Shown one piece after another: positions 1 through 8,648 of a DNA stretch of 64,000 nt. Below the pieces are notes generated by a model, which saw only the letters and a list, made by a program, of their open reading frames with translations, was not told where the DNA came from and made no database searches. Location of the stretch: assembly GCA_963678705.1 (NCBI GenBank), contig OY783204.1:12968759-13032758 (forward strand), given 5' to 3'. Positions within the stretch are counted from its first letter, which is position 1, and each line of letters opens with the position of its first letter. The position numbers were made by a program, and so were the translations under genes. The stretch comes from Panorpa germanica (taxonomy: Eukaryota > Arthropoda > Insecta > Mecoptera > Panorpidae).

Positions 1-924
1 ACGTACTTGATAGTGAGCGGCAACCTTTTGTCTTCCGTATATTTGTAGTGTTTATATGAGGTCTTCCTTATATATCTCTACAGATTTCTTGAATTTTAAA
101 CCACTTGATGTTTTAGCACTAACACTAACCTAATTATTATCACTTTTTTTGTCTATCGCACTTATTAATGTCTTATATCAAACATCAAAGTTACAAATTT
201 GAGGTTATGTTTATAAGACCGCGTGTACGCGTAATGAAAAATTCGTTTTTAACACTGGTTTCCAACTGTCAAACTTTTGTAAAAACACTTTGTTCAGGGT
301 AAATTAACACAAATTTAAAACAAACTTAAATACTTTTCGTTTGAAAAAGTATTCATATAATTTATTTAATTTTTTTCCATAATTAATTTCTCACTTTTAA
401 TCACTTTTTTCACCTAAAGTAGCAGGAGCTGATCACACACATAGTAGATAGGAACCACTTGTGTTGCAAAGCAATATTAACGTCCTTGTAAACCAATACG
501 TAGGTCTTCCTTTTTGTTTTAAGTCCCATTTGTCTTGCCAGGGCTTATGCATATATGCATTCATCTCTTTGGCAATATATTTGGTATCGTCTCCAGACTT
601 TTATCCTACAGCCGCATTAACTTTAAATCCTCGAAATTTGTCGCATTAATTTTAAATCATCAAAATTTGATTTTTTCAGTTCTAGCGTAATTTGTACTTA
701 AGTAAGTGCGTGAGTGATTTTTAAATCTAAAGGAATTGTCCCCAATATCACTTGCACCACTTCTGTAGATACAGTTCTGCAACAACGCGTCATCGTCAAT
801 AACATAGTTCTTTGCATGGAAGATCTGGAAGATTGATCCTGTAATACCATGCCGAAGCACAATACACAACTATTAGCATAAATGCCCCCTTGTATAGTGT
901 CGGCATAGTTGCCGAGTTTAAGCT

Positions 925-1370
925 TCATTCCGTCCTTGTGACACGCGCAAGGTGTGTTACAAGTTTATCATTCGTTGTTACTGTATTTGTTTCGTAGCTT
1001 TGTAGCTTTAAGAAACTACAGATTTTATATATAGCAGGTCGAGAACAACTTTCTAGGGGTTCTGTACTATTTGCACCGATAAGGATCACATTATCGTTGG
1101 CAAAACATATGTCTACACAACCTTTCGAGTGAGAAACACAGTTCTCGTCGAATACCATGTTCCAGAGCTCAGGCCCCATTACAGATCGCTGAGGACAACC
1201 TTTAGATAGTTGCCTTTTCATGGAACGGTAATCGGTTTGTAAAATAATGTTCGACAATGAAAATAGTTCTCCATAGCGCAGTAGACGTACCTATAGGTTT
1301 TTGCCGGTCTAATTCTTTGAAGGTCACTTGGCCACCGGACATCAACAAAGGCACACTGAATTTCTATAAA
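925..1370 (-). pseudogene. Decayed non-LTR retrotransposon reverse transcriptase fragment (representative copy)
   Basis: On the minus strand, 1257-925 reads through a block with KGCPQRSVMGPELWNMVFDE, followed by ICFANDNVILI. These correspond to the GCPQGS.LGP.LWN block and the YADD active-site block of R1/Jockey-type reverse transcriptases. The catalytic YADD is changed to FAND. A piece of the upstream RT region (LWRTIF...EHYFTNR) lies in another frame from about 1370 to 1257, so a frameshift separates the two parts. The fragment is repeated in every satellite unit, for example 2511-2843, 31577-31909 and 62268-62600. It is therefore part of the amplified unit and not a separate insertion each time. 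It cannot encode an active enzyme. Confidence 0.75.
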
Positions 1371-3945
1371 TATCTCATATACATACTTGTACTTATGCCT
1401 ACTTACTCACCATTTGTTTGTTACCATTGAATGTTCATGAACGATCAATCACTATTTCCAAGAAAACCGCATATATTGTTCACTTAATCACTTATAACAA
1501 TTAATACACTCTCATTATTATTTAAAACACGCATTTATATAAACTAATTCTTGTGTTTTATTATTATTTATAGTTAATGTTATTCCACTTACTTGATAGT
1601 GAGCGGCAACCTTTTGTCTTCCGTATATTTGTAGTGTTTATATGAGGTCTTCCTTATATATCTCTACAGATTTCTTGAATTTTAAACCACTTGATGTTTT
1701 AGCACTAACACTAACCTAATTATTATCACTTTTTTTGTCTATCGCACTTATTAATGTCTTATATCAAACATCAAAGTTACAAATTTGAGGTTATGTTTAT
1801 AAGACCGCGTGTACGCGTAATGAAAAATTCGTTTTTAACACTGGTTTCCAACTGTCAAACTTTTGTAAAAACACTTTGTTCAGGGTAAATTAACACAAAT
1901 TTAAAACAAACTTAAATACTTTTCGTTTGAAAAAGTATTCATATAATTTATTTAATTTTTTTCCATAATTAATTTCTCACTTTTAATCACTTTTTTCACC
2001 TAAAGTAGCAGGAGCTGATCACACACATAGTAGATAGGAACCACTTGTGTTGCAAAGCAATATTAACGTCCTTGTAAACCAATACGTAGGTCTTCCTTTT
2101 TGTTTTAAGTCCCATTTGTCTTGCCAGGGCTTATGCATATATGCATTCATCTCTTTGGCAATATATTTGGTATCGTCTCCAGACTTTTATCCTACAGCCG
2201 CATTAACTTTAAATCCTCGAAATTTGTCGCATTAATTTTAAATCATCAAAATTTGATTTTTTCAGTTCTAGCGTAATTTGTACTTAAGTAAGTGCGTGAG
2301 TGATTTTTAAATCTAAAGGAATTGTCCCCAATATCACTTGCACCACTTCTGTAGATACAGTTCTGCAACAACGCGTCATCGTCAATAACATAGTTCTTTG
2401 CATGGAAGATCTGGAAGATTGATCCTTTAATACCATGCCGAAGCACAATACACAACTATTAGCATAAATGCCCCCTTGTATAGTGTCGGCATAGTTGCCG
2501 AGTTTAAGCTTCATTCCGTCCTTGTGACACGCGCAAGGTGTGTTACAAGTTTATCATTCGTTGTTACTGTATTTGTTTCGTAGCTTTGTAGCTTTAAGAA
2601 ACTACAGATTTTATATATAGCAGGTCGAGAACAACTTTCTAGGGGTTCTGTACTATTTGCACCGATAAGGATCACATTATCGTTGGCAAAACATATGTCT
2701 ACACAACCTTTCGAGTGAGAAACACAGTTCTCGTCGAATACCATGTTCCAGAGCTCAGGCCCCATTACAGATCGCTGAGGACAACCTTTAGATAGTTGCC
2801 TTTTCATGGAACGGTAATCGGTTTGTAAAATAATGTTCGACAATGAAAATAGTTCTCCATAGCGCAGTAGACGTACCTATAGGTTTTTGCCGGTCTAATT
2901 CTTTGAAGGTCACTTGGCCACCGGACATCAACAAAGGCACACTGAATTTCTATAAATATCTCATATACATACTTGTACTTATGCCTACTTACTTACCATT
3001 TGTTTGTTACCATTGAATGTTCATGAACGATCAATCACTATTTCCAAGAAAACCGCATATATTGTTCACTTAATCACTTATATCAATTAATACACTCTCA
3101 TTATTATTTAAAACACGCATTTATATAAACTAATTCTTGTGTTTTAATATTATTTATAGTTAATGTTATTCGACTTACTTGATAGTGGGCGGCAACCTTT
3201 TGTCTTCCGTATATTTGTAGTGTTTATATGAGGTCTTCCTTATATATCTCTACAGATTTCTTGAATTTTAAACCACTTGATGTTTTAGCACTAACACTAA
3301 CCTAATTATTATCACTTTTTTTGTCTATCGCACTTATTAATGTCTTATATCAAACATCAAAGTTACAAATTTGAGGTTATGTTTATAAGACCGCGTGTAC
3401 GCGTAATGAAAAATTCGTTTTTAACACTGGTTTCCAACTGTCAATCTTTTGTAAAAACACTTTGTTTAGGGTAAATTAACACAAATTTAAAACAAACTTA
3501 AATACTTTTCGTTTGAAAAAGTATTCATATAATTTATTTAATTTTTTTCCATAATTAATTTCTCACTTTTAATCACTTTTTTCACCTAAAGTAGCAGGAG
3601 CCGATCACACACATAGTAGATAGGAACCACTTGTGTTGCAAAGCAATATTAACGTCCTTGTAAACCAATACGTAGGTCTTCCTTTTTGTATTAAGTCCCA
3701 TCTGTCTTGCCAGAGCTTATGCATATATGCATTCATCTCTTTGGCAATATATTTGGTATCGTCTCCAGACTTTTATCCTACAGCCGCATTAACTTTAAAT
3801 CCTCGAAATTTGTCGCATTAATTTTAAATCATCAAAATTTGATTTTTTCAGTTCTAGCGTAATTTGTACTTGAGTAAGTGCATGAGTGATTTTTAAATCT
3901 AAAGGAATTGTCCCCAATATCACTTGCACCACTTCTGTAGATACA

Positions 3946-3951
3946 GTTCTG
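3946..3951. repeat. Polinton target-site duplication, left copy
   Basis: The six bases GTTCTG directly before the element are repeated directly after it at 23653-23658. In uninterrupted satellite units this hexamer occurs once, before CAACAACGCG. A 6-bp duplication is the hallmark of Polinton integration. Confidence 0.95.
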
Positions 3952-4040
3952 AGTAGATAAGTTATAGGGATCCTGGCACAACCGGAAGGATGACACCTTT
4001 GTTATCTTGTCATTATCTTGTCATTATCTTGTCATGTAGG

Positions 4041-4116
4041 TCAAGGTCACAGGGGTCAAGGTCACCCAGGGGTGGGGTTAAGGGGTTGTTGTTGAAGGGC
4101 ACAGGGGTCAAGGTCA
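4041..4116 (+). promoter_or_regulatory. Three TCAAGGTCA sites (FTZ-F1/ERR-type) in left TIR
   Basis: TCAAGGTCA occurs at 4041-4049, 4056-4064 and 4108-4116. This is the extended half-site recognised by monomeric nuclear receptors such as insect FTZ-F1. The right TIR has two copies in inverted orientation. The third copy here comes from a 52-bp tandem duplication. Binding is an inference; the motif match is exact. Confidence 0.4.
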
Positions 4117-4151
4117 CCCAGGGGTGGGGTTAAGGGGTTGTTGTTGAAGGG
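4048..4151 (+). repeat. 52-bp tandem duplication in left TIR
   Basis: Two consecutive copies (4048-4099 and 4100-4151), each beginning CACAGGGGTCAAGG. The matching part of the right TIR does not contain the second copy, so this is a change made after insertion or a TIR-specific expansion. Confidence 0.85.
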
Positions 4152-4343
4152 TTGTTGTCAGGGTGGGTGGTGTTGTCAGGGGGGTGGTCAAGGGGGTTGT
4201 TCAGGTGTGTGGGGTAGGTCAGTTATCAGCAGCAGCAGGTGTGTGTGTGTGTGTCAGGTGTATGGGTGGGGTAGGTGTCTGTCTGTCTGTGTGTGGTAGG
4301 TGTCGGTGTGGGGTTGGTCAGAGGGTTGTGTCGTGGGGGTGTC

Positions 4344-4345
<2 letters not shown>

Positions 4346-4419
<74 letters not shown>
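4346..4419. repeat. (TG)n microsatellite in left TIR
   Basis: An almost pure TG dinucleotide run of about 74 bp. The equivalent in the right TIR (about 23151-23168) is a much shorter CA run. The open frames through it are low-complexity artefacts. Confidence 0.95.
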
Positions 4420-4529
4420 TGTAAAAAAGTCTGTATTACGAATTGTTTACTAACATTTTGACAACTACTGGTTGTTTGGTTGAAATGAAAGAATTTTTTA
4501 TTAACATGTAAATATTGTGCCACCTAGGA

Positions 4530-4606
4530 TGGCTTAGTTGGTTAAGTTGTGTTAAAAAAAAAAAAATATATTCTATAACACCCTATTCGCGCTTCGAGTT
4601 CGATTC
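4530..4606 (+). other. tRNA-like module with Pol III A and B boxes (left TIR)
   Basis: TGGCTTAGTTGG (4530-4541) matches the tRNA A-box consensus at every defined position, and GAGTTCGATTC (4596-4606) closely matches the B box. A D-arm-like stem (GCTT/AAGT) and a 5-bp anticodon-like stem (GTGTT/AACAC) enclosing an A-rich loop can be drawn. No acceptor stem pairs, so this is not a functional tRNA gene. It is either a tRNA-derived relic or a Pol III promoter-like module. It is preserved in both TIRs. Confidence 0.5.
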
Positions 4607-4890
4607 TCGTGAGAACAACATCAAAGGTAAAATTTCTCGCGAACAACATAGAACGGTATAAATCACACAGGTAAAAAAAAAAAAGATAAAAACAATGCAG
4701 AATTGAACAACATAGAACGGAATAAATCATAGGTAAAAATAAAAACATATAATTTGAAATAAAACACTTTTTTGTTGTTAAAAAAAAAACTAGGATAATT
4801 TTTGTTTTATTGTAAATATTAAAAAAAAAAAATACATTATATATATATATATGATTAGAAAAAAAGGACTATAAAAAAATAAATAAATTA

Positions 4891-5151
4891 TTACATATAT
4901 TTCCTTTTTTTTGCCGCATTGGTGGTTGTGCTGGTAGTGGCGCTTGTAGTGGTGATATCTCTTCCCAATGCTCTGTGTAATCTTGGGCTATATTGACCAC
5001 CCACAATATACCCCATGTACTGTACCAGGCGATTATCAATATATAGAGGCGGTGGGGGTATATATCTGGGATACCCCCAGTGACTGCACTCGTCCGCCAG
5101 TGTTTCTATTATCTCGTCTAATTTATCCTCTGCTGGTCTTAGATTTGCCAT
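4891..5151 (-). CDS. Small Polinton protein of 86 aa, paralogue of the poly-Q protein at 6047
   Basis: It starts at an ATG (5151-5149) and lies just inside the left TIR, reading toward it. Residues about 10-65 contain the pattern IIETLADECSHWG, then IPPPPLY, then YSPRLHRALGRD. The same pattern, with conservative changes, forms the C-terminal 60 residues of the 293-aa protein encoded divergently at 6047-6928. The two are clearly related and probably arose by duplication within the element. The C-terminus is Thr/Ser-rich and ends in a basic KKRK motif that could serve in nuclear targeting. I do not recognise the family and infer no function beyond a possible nuclear role. Confidence 0.7.
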   Translation of the reverse strand: MANLRPAEDKLDEIIETLADECSHWGYPRYIPPPPLYIDNRLVQYMGYIVGGQYSPRLHRALGRDITTTSATTSTTTNAAKKRKYM

Positions 5152-5368
5152 TTTTTTTTACTTTTTGTACAATGCTTATAGAGAAACAATTGTGAAGTGT
5201 TATAGACCAAACCAGAACCTTATATATATAGTGTGATGGTATATATATATATATACATATGTTTATTATGTAAGTTTAATGAAATTTTTTTCCCCCCACT
5301 ATCCCTTTTAATCATCTACTAATTTGAAAAATAATTAATATAAAGTTCACACGACTGCAGCTGCATAT

Positions 5369-5881
5369 TGTGGTTTTGCATGTAAAAAAAGGAAACCAAT
5401 TAGTAAAAAAAATCAAAAAAATTCCATGACGACGGGGTTGTGGTTTTTTGTAAACGATACTATTAATAAACAACAAAAATAATTCTCACGATGAAATTAT
5501 TGTTTTTGGTGATAAACTGATTAAACTGATTGCGGTTTGGTTTTTTGTAAACGATACTATTAATAAACAACAAAAATAATTCTCACGATGAAATTATTGT
5601 TTTTGGTGATAAACTGATTAAACTGATTGCGGTTTGGGAAATGTTGAATTGTAAAGGAAACAATTAAGAAACGATTTATGAGAAAAAAATTAGACGACGT
5701 TTTGTGGTTTTTTTGTTTCTTTGGGAAATGTATTAATTTATAAAAAAATATAATTTTTCTCAAAGGAAGTAGCATTGTGGTTTTCCTATGAACTGATATA
5801 TATTTGAAGCCCTTCCATAGTGTAAAAAAATTTATTTTTTAACATCTAATTAAAATTGAAATTATTGTATATTTGTGGTTT
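5369..5881 (+). repeat. Left subterminal array of seven TGYGGTTT motifs
   Basis: TGTGGTTT or TGCGGTTT occurs at 5369, 5439, 5531, 5628, 5703, 5776 and 5874, all on the plus strand in otherwise very AT-rich DNA. The inverted form recurs near the right end (21751-22057). Only the third and fourth copies are explained by a local 97-bp duplication. The arrangement suggests protein-binding sites for replication, packaging or transcription. The 5152-6046 stretch holds no gene that I can support. Confidence 0.6.
5442..5635. repeat. 97-bp perfect direct repeat
   Basis: 5442-5538 and 5539-5635 are identical tandem copies starting GGTTTTTTGTAAACG and ending TGCGGTTT. They lie in the gene-free left subterminal region. 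No coding potential is evident. Confidence 0.9.
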
Positions 5882-6046
5882 AGATAATATGACTTCCTAA
5901 AAAAATGTATCTTGCGTAGGAGTAGGTAAGTAATATATATATTGAATTTGTACATATAATTAATTCATTTCATTTAAAAAACTGCTCGAAGTACTTTGAG
6001 TTTTTTTTGTGTAATAAGTGTTTGAAGAAAAAAAATAAATCTCAAA

Positions 6047-6928
6047 ATGCAAAGGTTGGAGATTAACAACGGTGTGGAACAACCCCATATTGATGACTAC
6101 AGCCAGGAACCACATAGTGAGGAGGAACAACCCCTTGACTACAGCCAGATGGTTATCAAGCAGGAACCACAGAGTGATGTTGATTATGATGATGAAATTA
6201 GGACAGTCATTTTAGATCGTGACAACAACTACAACGTCGACGGCAATGACATTGAGCCAAGAATGTCTCAACAACAACAGCGGCAAAGGCAAGAAGAACT
6301 AGATCGTGACAACTACAACGTCGAGGACAATGACATTAGGTCAAGAATGTCTCAACAACAACGGTGGCAAGAAGAACAACAGCACCGACACCAACTAATG
6401 CAACTACTGCAACAACAACAACAACAGCAACAACAGCAACAACAACAACAACAGCAACAACAACGTCAACAACAACTACAAGAACGTCAACAACGACTAC
6501 AACAACAACTACAATGGCAATATGAAGGTTCTAATGCACGACAACGACAAAGACAGCGGCAATATGCAACTTCTGTAGCTGCATATACTGCGTCTTCAAG
6601 AGCTAGAACTTTCGTTCCAAGAGCAAGGTTTCATATACCCTCTCCAACGTTGATTACAGTTGAGGCACCAAGAAACATAGTTGGGCACCCGTACATACCC
6701 AATATTGCATTGACCGGTACAGACAATAAAATGTCACTTCAGCATGTGACAAAGCTAACGGACGCATTCATTGAAAGAATAGCCGATCACACTTCGTATT
6801 GGGGTCGTCGTTTCTTTATCCCGGCACCACCATTGTTTCTAGGTGATATGTTTATCACCTATCACCGTTATTATAACGGTGAGGGCAAATATTCACCTGA
6901 AATTCACAAGCGTCTAGGACGAGATTGA
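6047..6928 (+). CDS. Poly-glutamine protein (293 aa) with conserved C-terminal domain
   Basis: ATG at 6047. Residues 1-60 are acidic and include VIKQEP, a match to the psi-K-x-E SUMOylation consensus. An LDRDN..YNV..NDI...RMSQQQ segment is present twice (about 60-115), an internal duplication. A long Gln tract (about 120-165) with Arg interruptions follows. The last 60 residues hold the module shared with the 86-aa protein at 4891-5151: an IADHTSYWG core, IPAPPLF, and a terminal YSPEIHKRLGRD. The layout (acidic, poly-Q, conserved tail) resembles a regulatory or nucleic-acid-associated protein, but that is inference. It is divergent from the 86-aa gene across about 900 bp of repeat-rich DNA. 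Confidence 0.75.
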   Translation: MQRLEINNGVEQPHIDDYSQEPHSEEEQPLDYSQMVIKQEPQSDVDYDDEIRTVILDRDNNYNVDGNDIEPRMSQQQQRQRQEELDRDNYNVEDNDIRSRMSQQQRWQEEQQHRHQLMQLLQQQQQQQQQQQQQQQQQQRQQQLQERQQRLQQQLQWQYEGSNARQRQRQRQYATSVAAYTASSRARTFVPRARFHIPSPTLITVEAPRNIVGHPYIPNIALTGTDNKMSLQHVTKLTDAFIERIADHTSYWGRRFFIPAPPLFLGDMFITYHRYYNGEGKYSPEIHKRLGRD

Positions 6929-6938
6929 TTAAAAAAAG

Positions 6939-7018
6939 GTATGCTATATTATAAAAAAAATTTTCCCTTACATATTTAACATATATATGAAACTTAAATC
7001 TTTTTCTTTTTGTTGCAG
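6939..7018 (+). other. Candidate 80-bp spliceosomal intron in the 3' UTR of the poly-Q gene
   Basis: An AAG|GTATGC donor lies 10 nt after the stop codon. The acceptor is a pyrimidine-rich tract (CTTTTTCTTTTTGTTGCAG) ending at 7018. A TTAAC branch-point-like motif lies near 6975. Both ends match the insect consensus well. The remaining intergenic DNA to 7227 is AT-rich, with an (AAT)n run at about 7142-7169. Confidence 0.45.
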
Positions 7019-7227
7019 GAGGTGTTTTTTTGTCTTATATATTTTATTTTATCTTTTTAATTATGTTTATGTTTAATAGTTTTATTTTATCTTTCAATTA
7101 TGTATATTAGTTTTATTTTATCTTTCAATTATGTTTATGTATAATAATAATAATAATAATAATAATAATTTTGTTGTTTTTTTTTATATATATACTCATA
7201 ATTATTAAATTGAAAATCAAAGATACA

Positions 7228-7791
7228 ATGTCAGTCGATAAGTTTGGTCGATATTATTATGAATCTAATAAATATGGTAAAGGGAAAATATGTCATGGTC
7301 TGCCTGGCATTGGATTTGTTTTAACGGATGATAATAATTATGATATGGAATCGAGGCGATTAGTGAATTTAAGTGAACCGAGTGATGAAAATGATGCAAC
7401 TACAAAAAAATATGTTGATGGAATAATAGAGAACAAAGTAATGGTTAAAGTAGAGGGTTTAATACAGAATTTTTCTAGTGCACATCTGACAAAAGTTGAG
7501 GGTTTTATAAATAGTAATTTAAATGAACAAAATACAAGAAATGCTAAATTTAATAATGATATTGTCATATTAAATAGCAAATTAAATAATAGTACAGCGA
7601 CTTTAGATAATAAAATTAAACAGATAGTTGATGTTATACCGGTAATTATAGATTCAAAAATATCTGGAGCTATAAATAACAAACTTAAGACGGACCTTGA
7701 TAAACTAATAGAGAAAGCTGTAACAAAATATGTTTCAGACCAAGTTAGTGCAATTGATAATAAAATTATAAAGGACCGACAAATGAATTGA
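7228..7791 (+). CDS. Probable fibre-like structural protein, 187 aa
   Basis: I chose the ATG at 7228 because the longer frame upstream starts at a non-ATG codon in low-complexity sequence. The N-terminus (MSVDKFGRYYYES) is followed by GLPGIGF and then a YDMESRRLVNL..P..ENDATTKKYVD motif at about residues 35-65. This D-x-R-L-x-N-x-x-P...D-A-x-T-x-x-Y-V pattern is familiar from phage tail-fibre-type proteins and from proteins carried by arthropod Polintons. The rest (about 70-185) has regularly spaced hydrophobic residues and frequent Asn/Lys, consistent with an elongated coiled coil. A virion attachment or fibre role is inferred from motif and architecture only. Confidence 0.6.
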   Translation: MSVDKFGRYYYESNKYGKGKICHGLPGIGFVLTDDNNYDMESRRLVNLSEPSDENDATTKKYVDGIIENKVMVKVEGLIQNFSSAHLTKVEGFINSNLNEQNTRNAKFNNDIVILNSKLNNSTATLDNKIKQIVDVIPVIIDSKISGAINNKLKTDLDKLIEKAVTKYVSDQVSAIDNKIIKDRQMN

Positions 7792-8018
7792 CATATTTGA
7801 GAAAGCTGTAACAAAATTAATTTTTGGATAAAATTGAAAAATAAAAACACATAAGTTCGATAATGTTAATTTTTTTTTTTATTAATTAATTATACATAAG
7901 TTAGATAATATTAATTAATTTTTTACTTGAATTAGATGTAAATGTGAATCTGAAAAAAATAAACATATCAGTACTTGATATTATTTATATATAATATTTT
8001 TTTTAATTCAATACATAC

Positions 8019-8402
8019 CTAAATATCTATGTCCGTTTCATATCCATCATCGTCATACATTAGGGGTGGTACAATTTCTGCTGCAACATTCGTATGTTCA
8101 AGATATACACTATTGGCATAACAATGTCCATTTCGCACATGAAATTTATAATACCCATAAGCATTACCATTCTCCTCATAATATATGCGCACAGTAAAAT
8201 ATGATAAAATAGGGTCAATATTTAGTACATTTAGTAGGACGACACCACTAGCTAGATTATTTAACTTAATAAGACACCCCATACGTCCATTATGATATCT
8301 TAAACCATATATATATGGTTCATTAATTGTTGTTGCACTAATATTAATTAATGGTTTTAACTCAACACTTATAAAACGTATGCGTCCACTGCGTCCAGAC
8401 AT
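8019..8402 (-). CDS. Hypothetical protein, 127 aa
   Basis: ATG at 8402-8400. Not recognised. The protein starts with a basic MSGRSGRIRF and ends with a strongly acidic DDDGYETDIDI tail. Between them lie alternating hydrophobic and polar residues rich in Tyr, Val and Ile that look beta-strand-forming. No signal peptide or membrane segment is visible. It is divergent from the polymerase gene, with about 245 bp between them, and convergent with the fibre-like gene. The 7792-8018 spacer is AT-rich, and its first 30 bases repeat a piece of the preceding gene (GAGAAAGCTGTAACAAAAT). Confidence 0.6.
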   Translation of the reverse strand: MSGRSGRIRFISVELKPLINISATTINEPYIYGLRYHNGRMGCLIKLNNLASGVVLLNVLNIDPILSYFTVRIYYEENGNAYGYYKFHVRNGHCYANSVYLEHTNVAAEIVPPLMYDDDGYETDIDI

Positions 8403-8648
8403 TGTTCTTTTTTTAATGTGCGTTTCAACGAAATATGTACACAGTAAAATTATCAGTTCCTGTTGTTCCCCACTAGTCCCTCACCTTCACTCCCCCACTC
8501 CTCAACATAAGATGTTTAAGTTTTTTTGTTTTTTTACACCAGTTGTCTATATATACATATACATATATTCATATATATTGGGCAGAAAATCTAAAACATA
8601 AATTAGTAATAGTACTACTATCACACAAATCGTTTGAAAAAATTAAAA
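8403..8648. promoter_or_regulatory. Divergent promoter region between the 127-aa gene and polymerase
   Basis: About 245 bp without coding potential, between two genes that read away from each other. It contains a C-rich patch (about 8460-8510) and a TATATATACATATACATATA-type stretch (about 8548-8580) upstream of the polymerase ATG. Promoter function is inferred from position. Confidence 0.35.

Larger units (their letters stand above)
1..3951. repeat. Satellite array, left part (unit ~1,586 bp)
   Basis: Two complete units and the first half of a third, in direct tandem. Equivalent points recur at 461, 2047 and 3633, exactly 1,586 bp apart. The units differ by only a few substitutions, so the array has been homogenised recently. 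The third unit is interrupted at 3951 by the Polinton. The first two units form a slightly different subtype from the right-hand array; for example, a Phe-type TTT replaces ATT near 510 and 2100. Short open frames recur in every unit, but most begin at non-ATG codons and none except the reverse transcriptase relic looks like a gene. I see no functional gene here. Confidence 0.95.
3952..4878 (+). repeat. Polinton left terminal inverted repeat
   Basis: The reverse complement of 22695-23652 matches this segment from the terminal AGTAGATAAG inward to GGACTAT plus an A-run. The order inward is: a terminal unique block; a (T)CATTATCTTG tandem; a GT-rich minisatellite zone; a long (TG)n run; a tRNA-like module; and an A-rich tail with ATATAT. 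It differs from the right copy mainly in repeat number, with a long TG run and two 52-bp units here. Confidence 0.93.

Noticed and set aside
461..649. 62-aa frame repeated in every satellite unit
   Set aside because: It starts at TTG, has no recognisable domain, and recurs only because the satellite recurs. No codon-level conservation beyond DNA identity.
4163..4523. Open frames in the TIR GT/CA-rich zone (Val/Cys/Gly-rich or His/Thr repeats)
   Set aside because: Pure low-complexity translation of dinucleotide and minisatellite repeats; not preserved as a frame in the other TIR.
4530..4606. Functional nuclear tRNA gene
   Set aside because: A and B boxes fit, but no acceptor stem pairs and the anticodon loop is an A-rich stretch of over 20 nt.
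4542..4748. 68-aa hydrophobic frame in both TIRs
   Set aside because: It overlaps the tRNA-like module and poly-A/T runs and is preserved only because the TIRs are preserved. No supporting features.
7338..7850. 170-aa minus-strand frame opposite the fibre-like gene
   Set aside because: Shadow of the real plus-strand gene; hydrophobic antisense composition is typical of such shadows.
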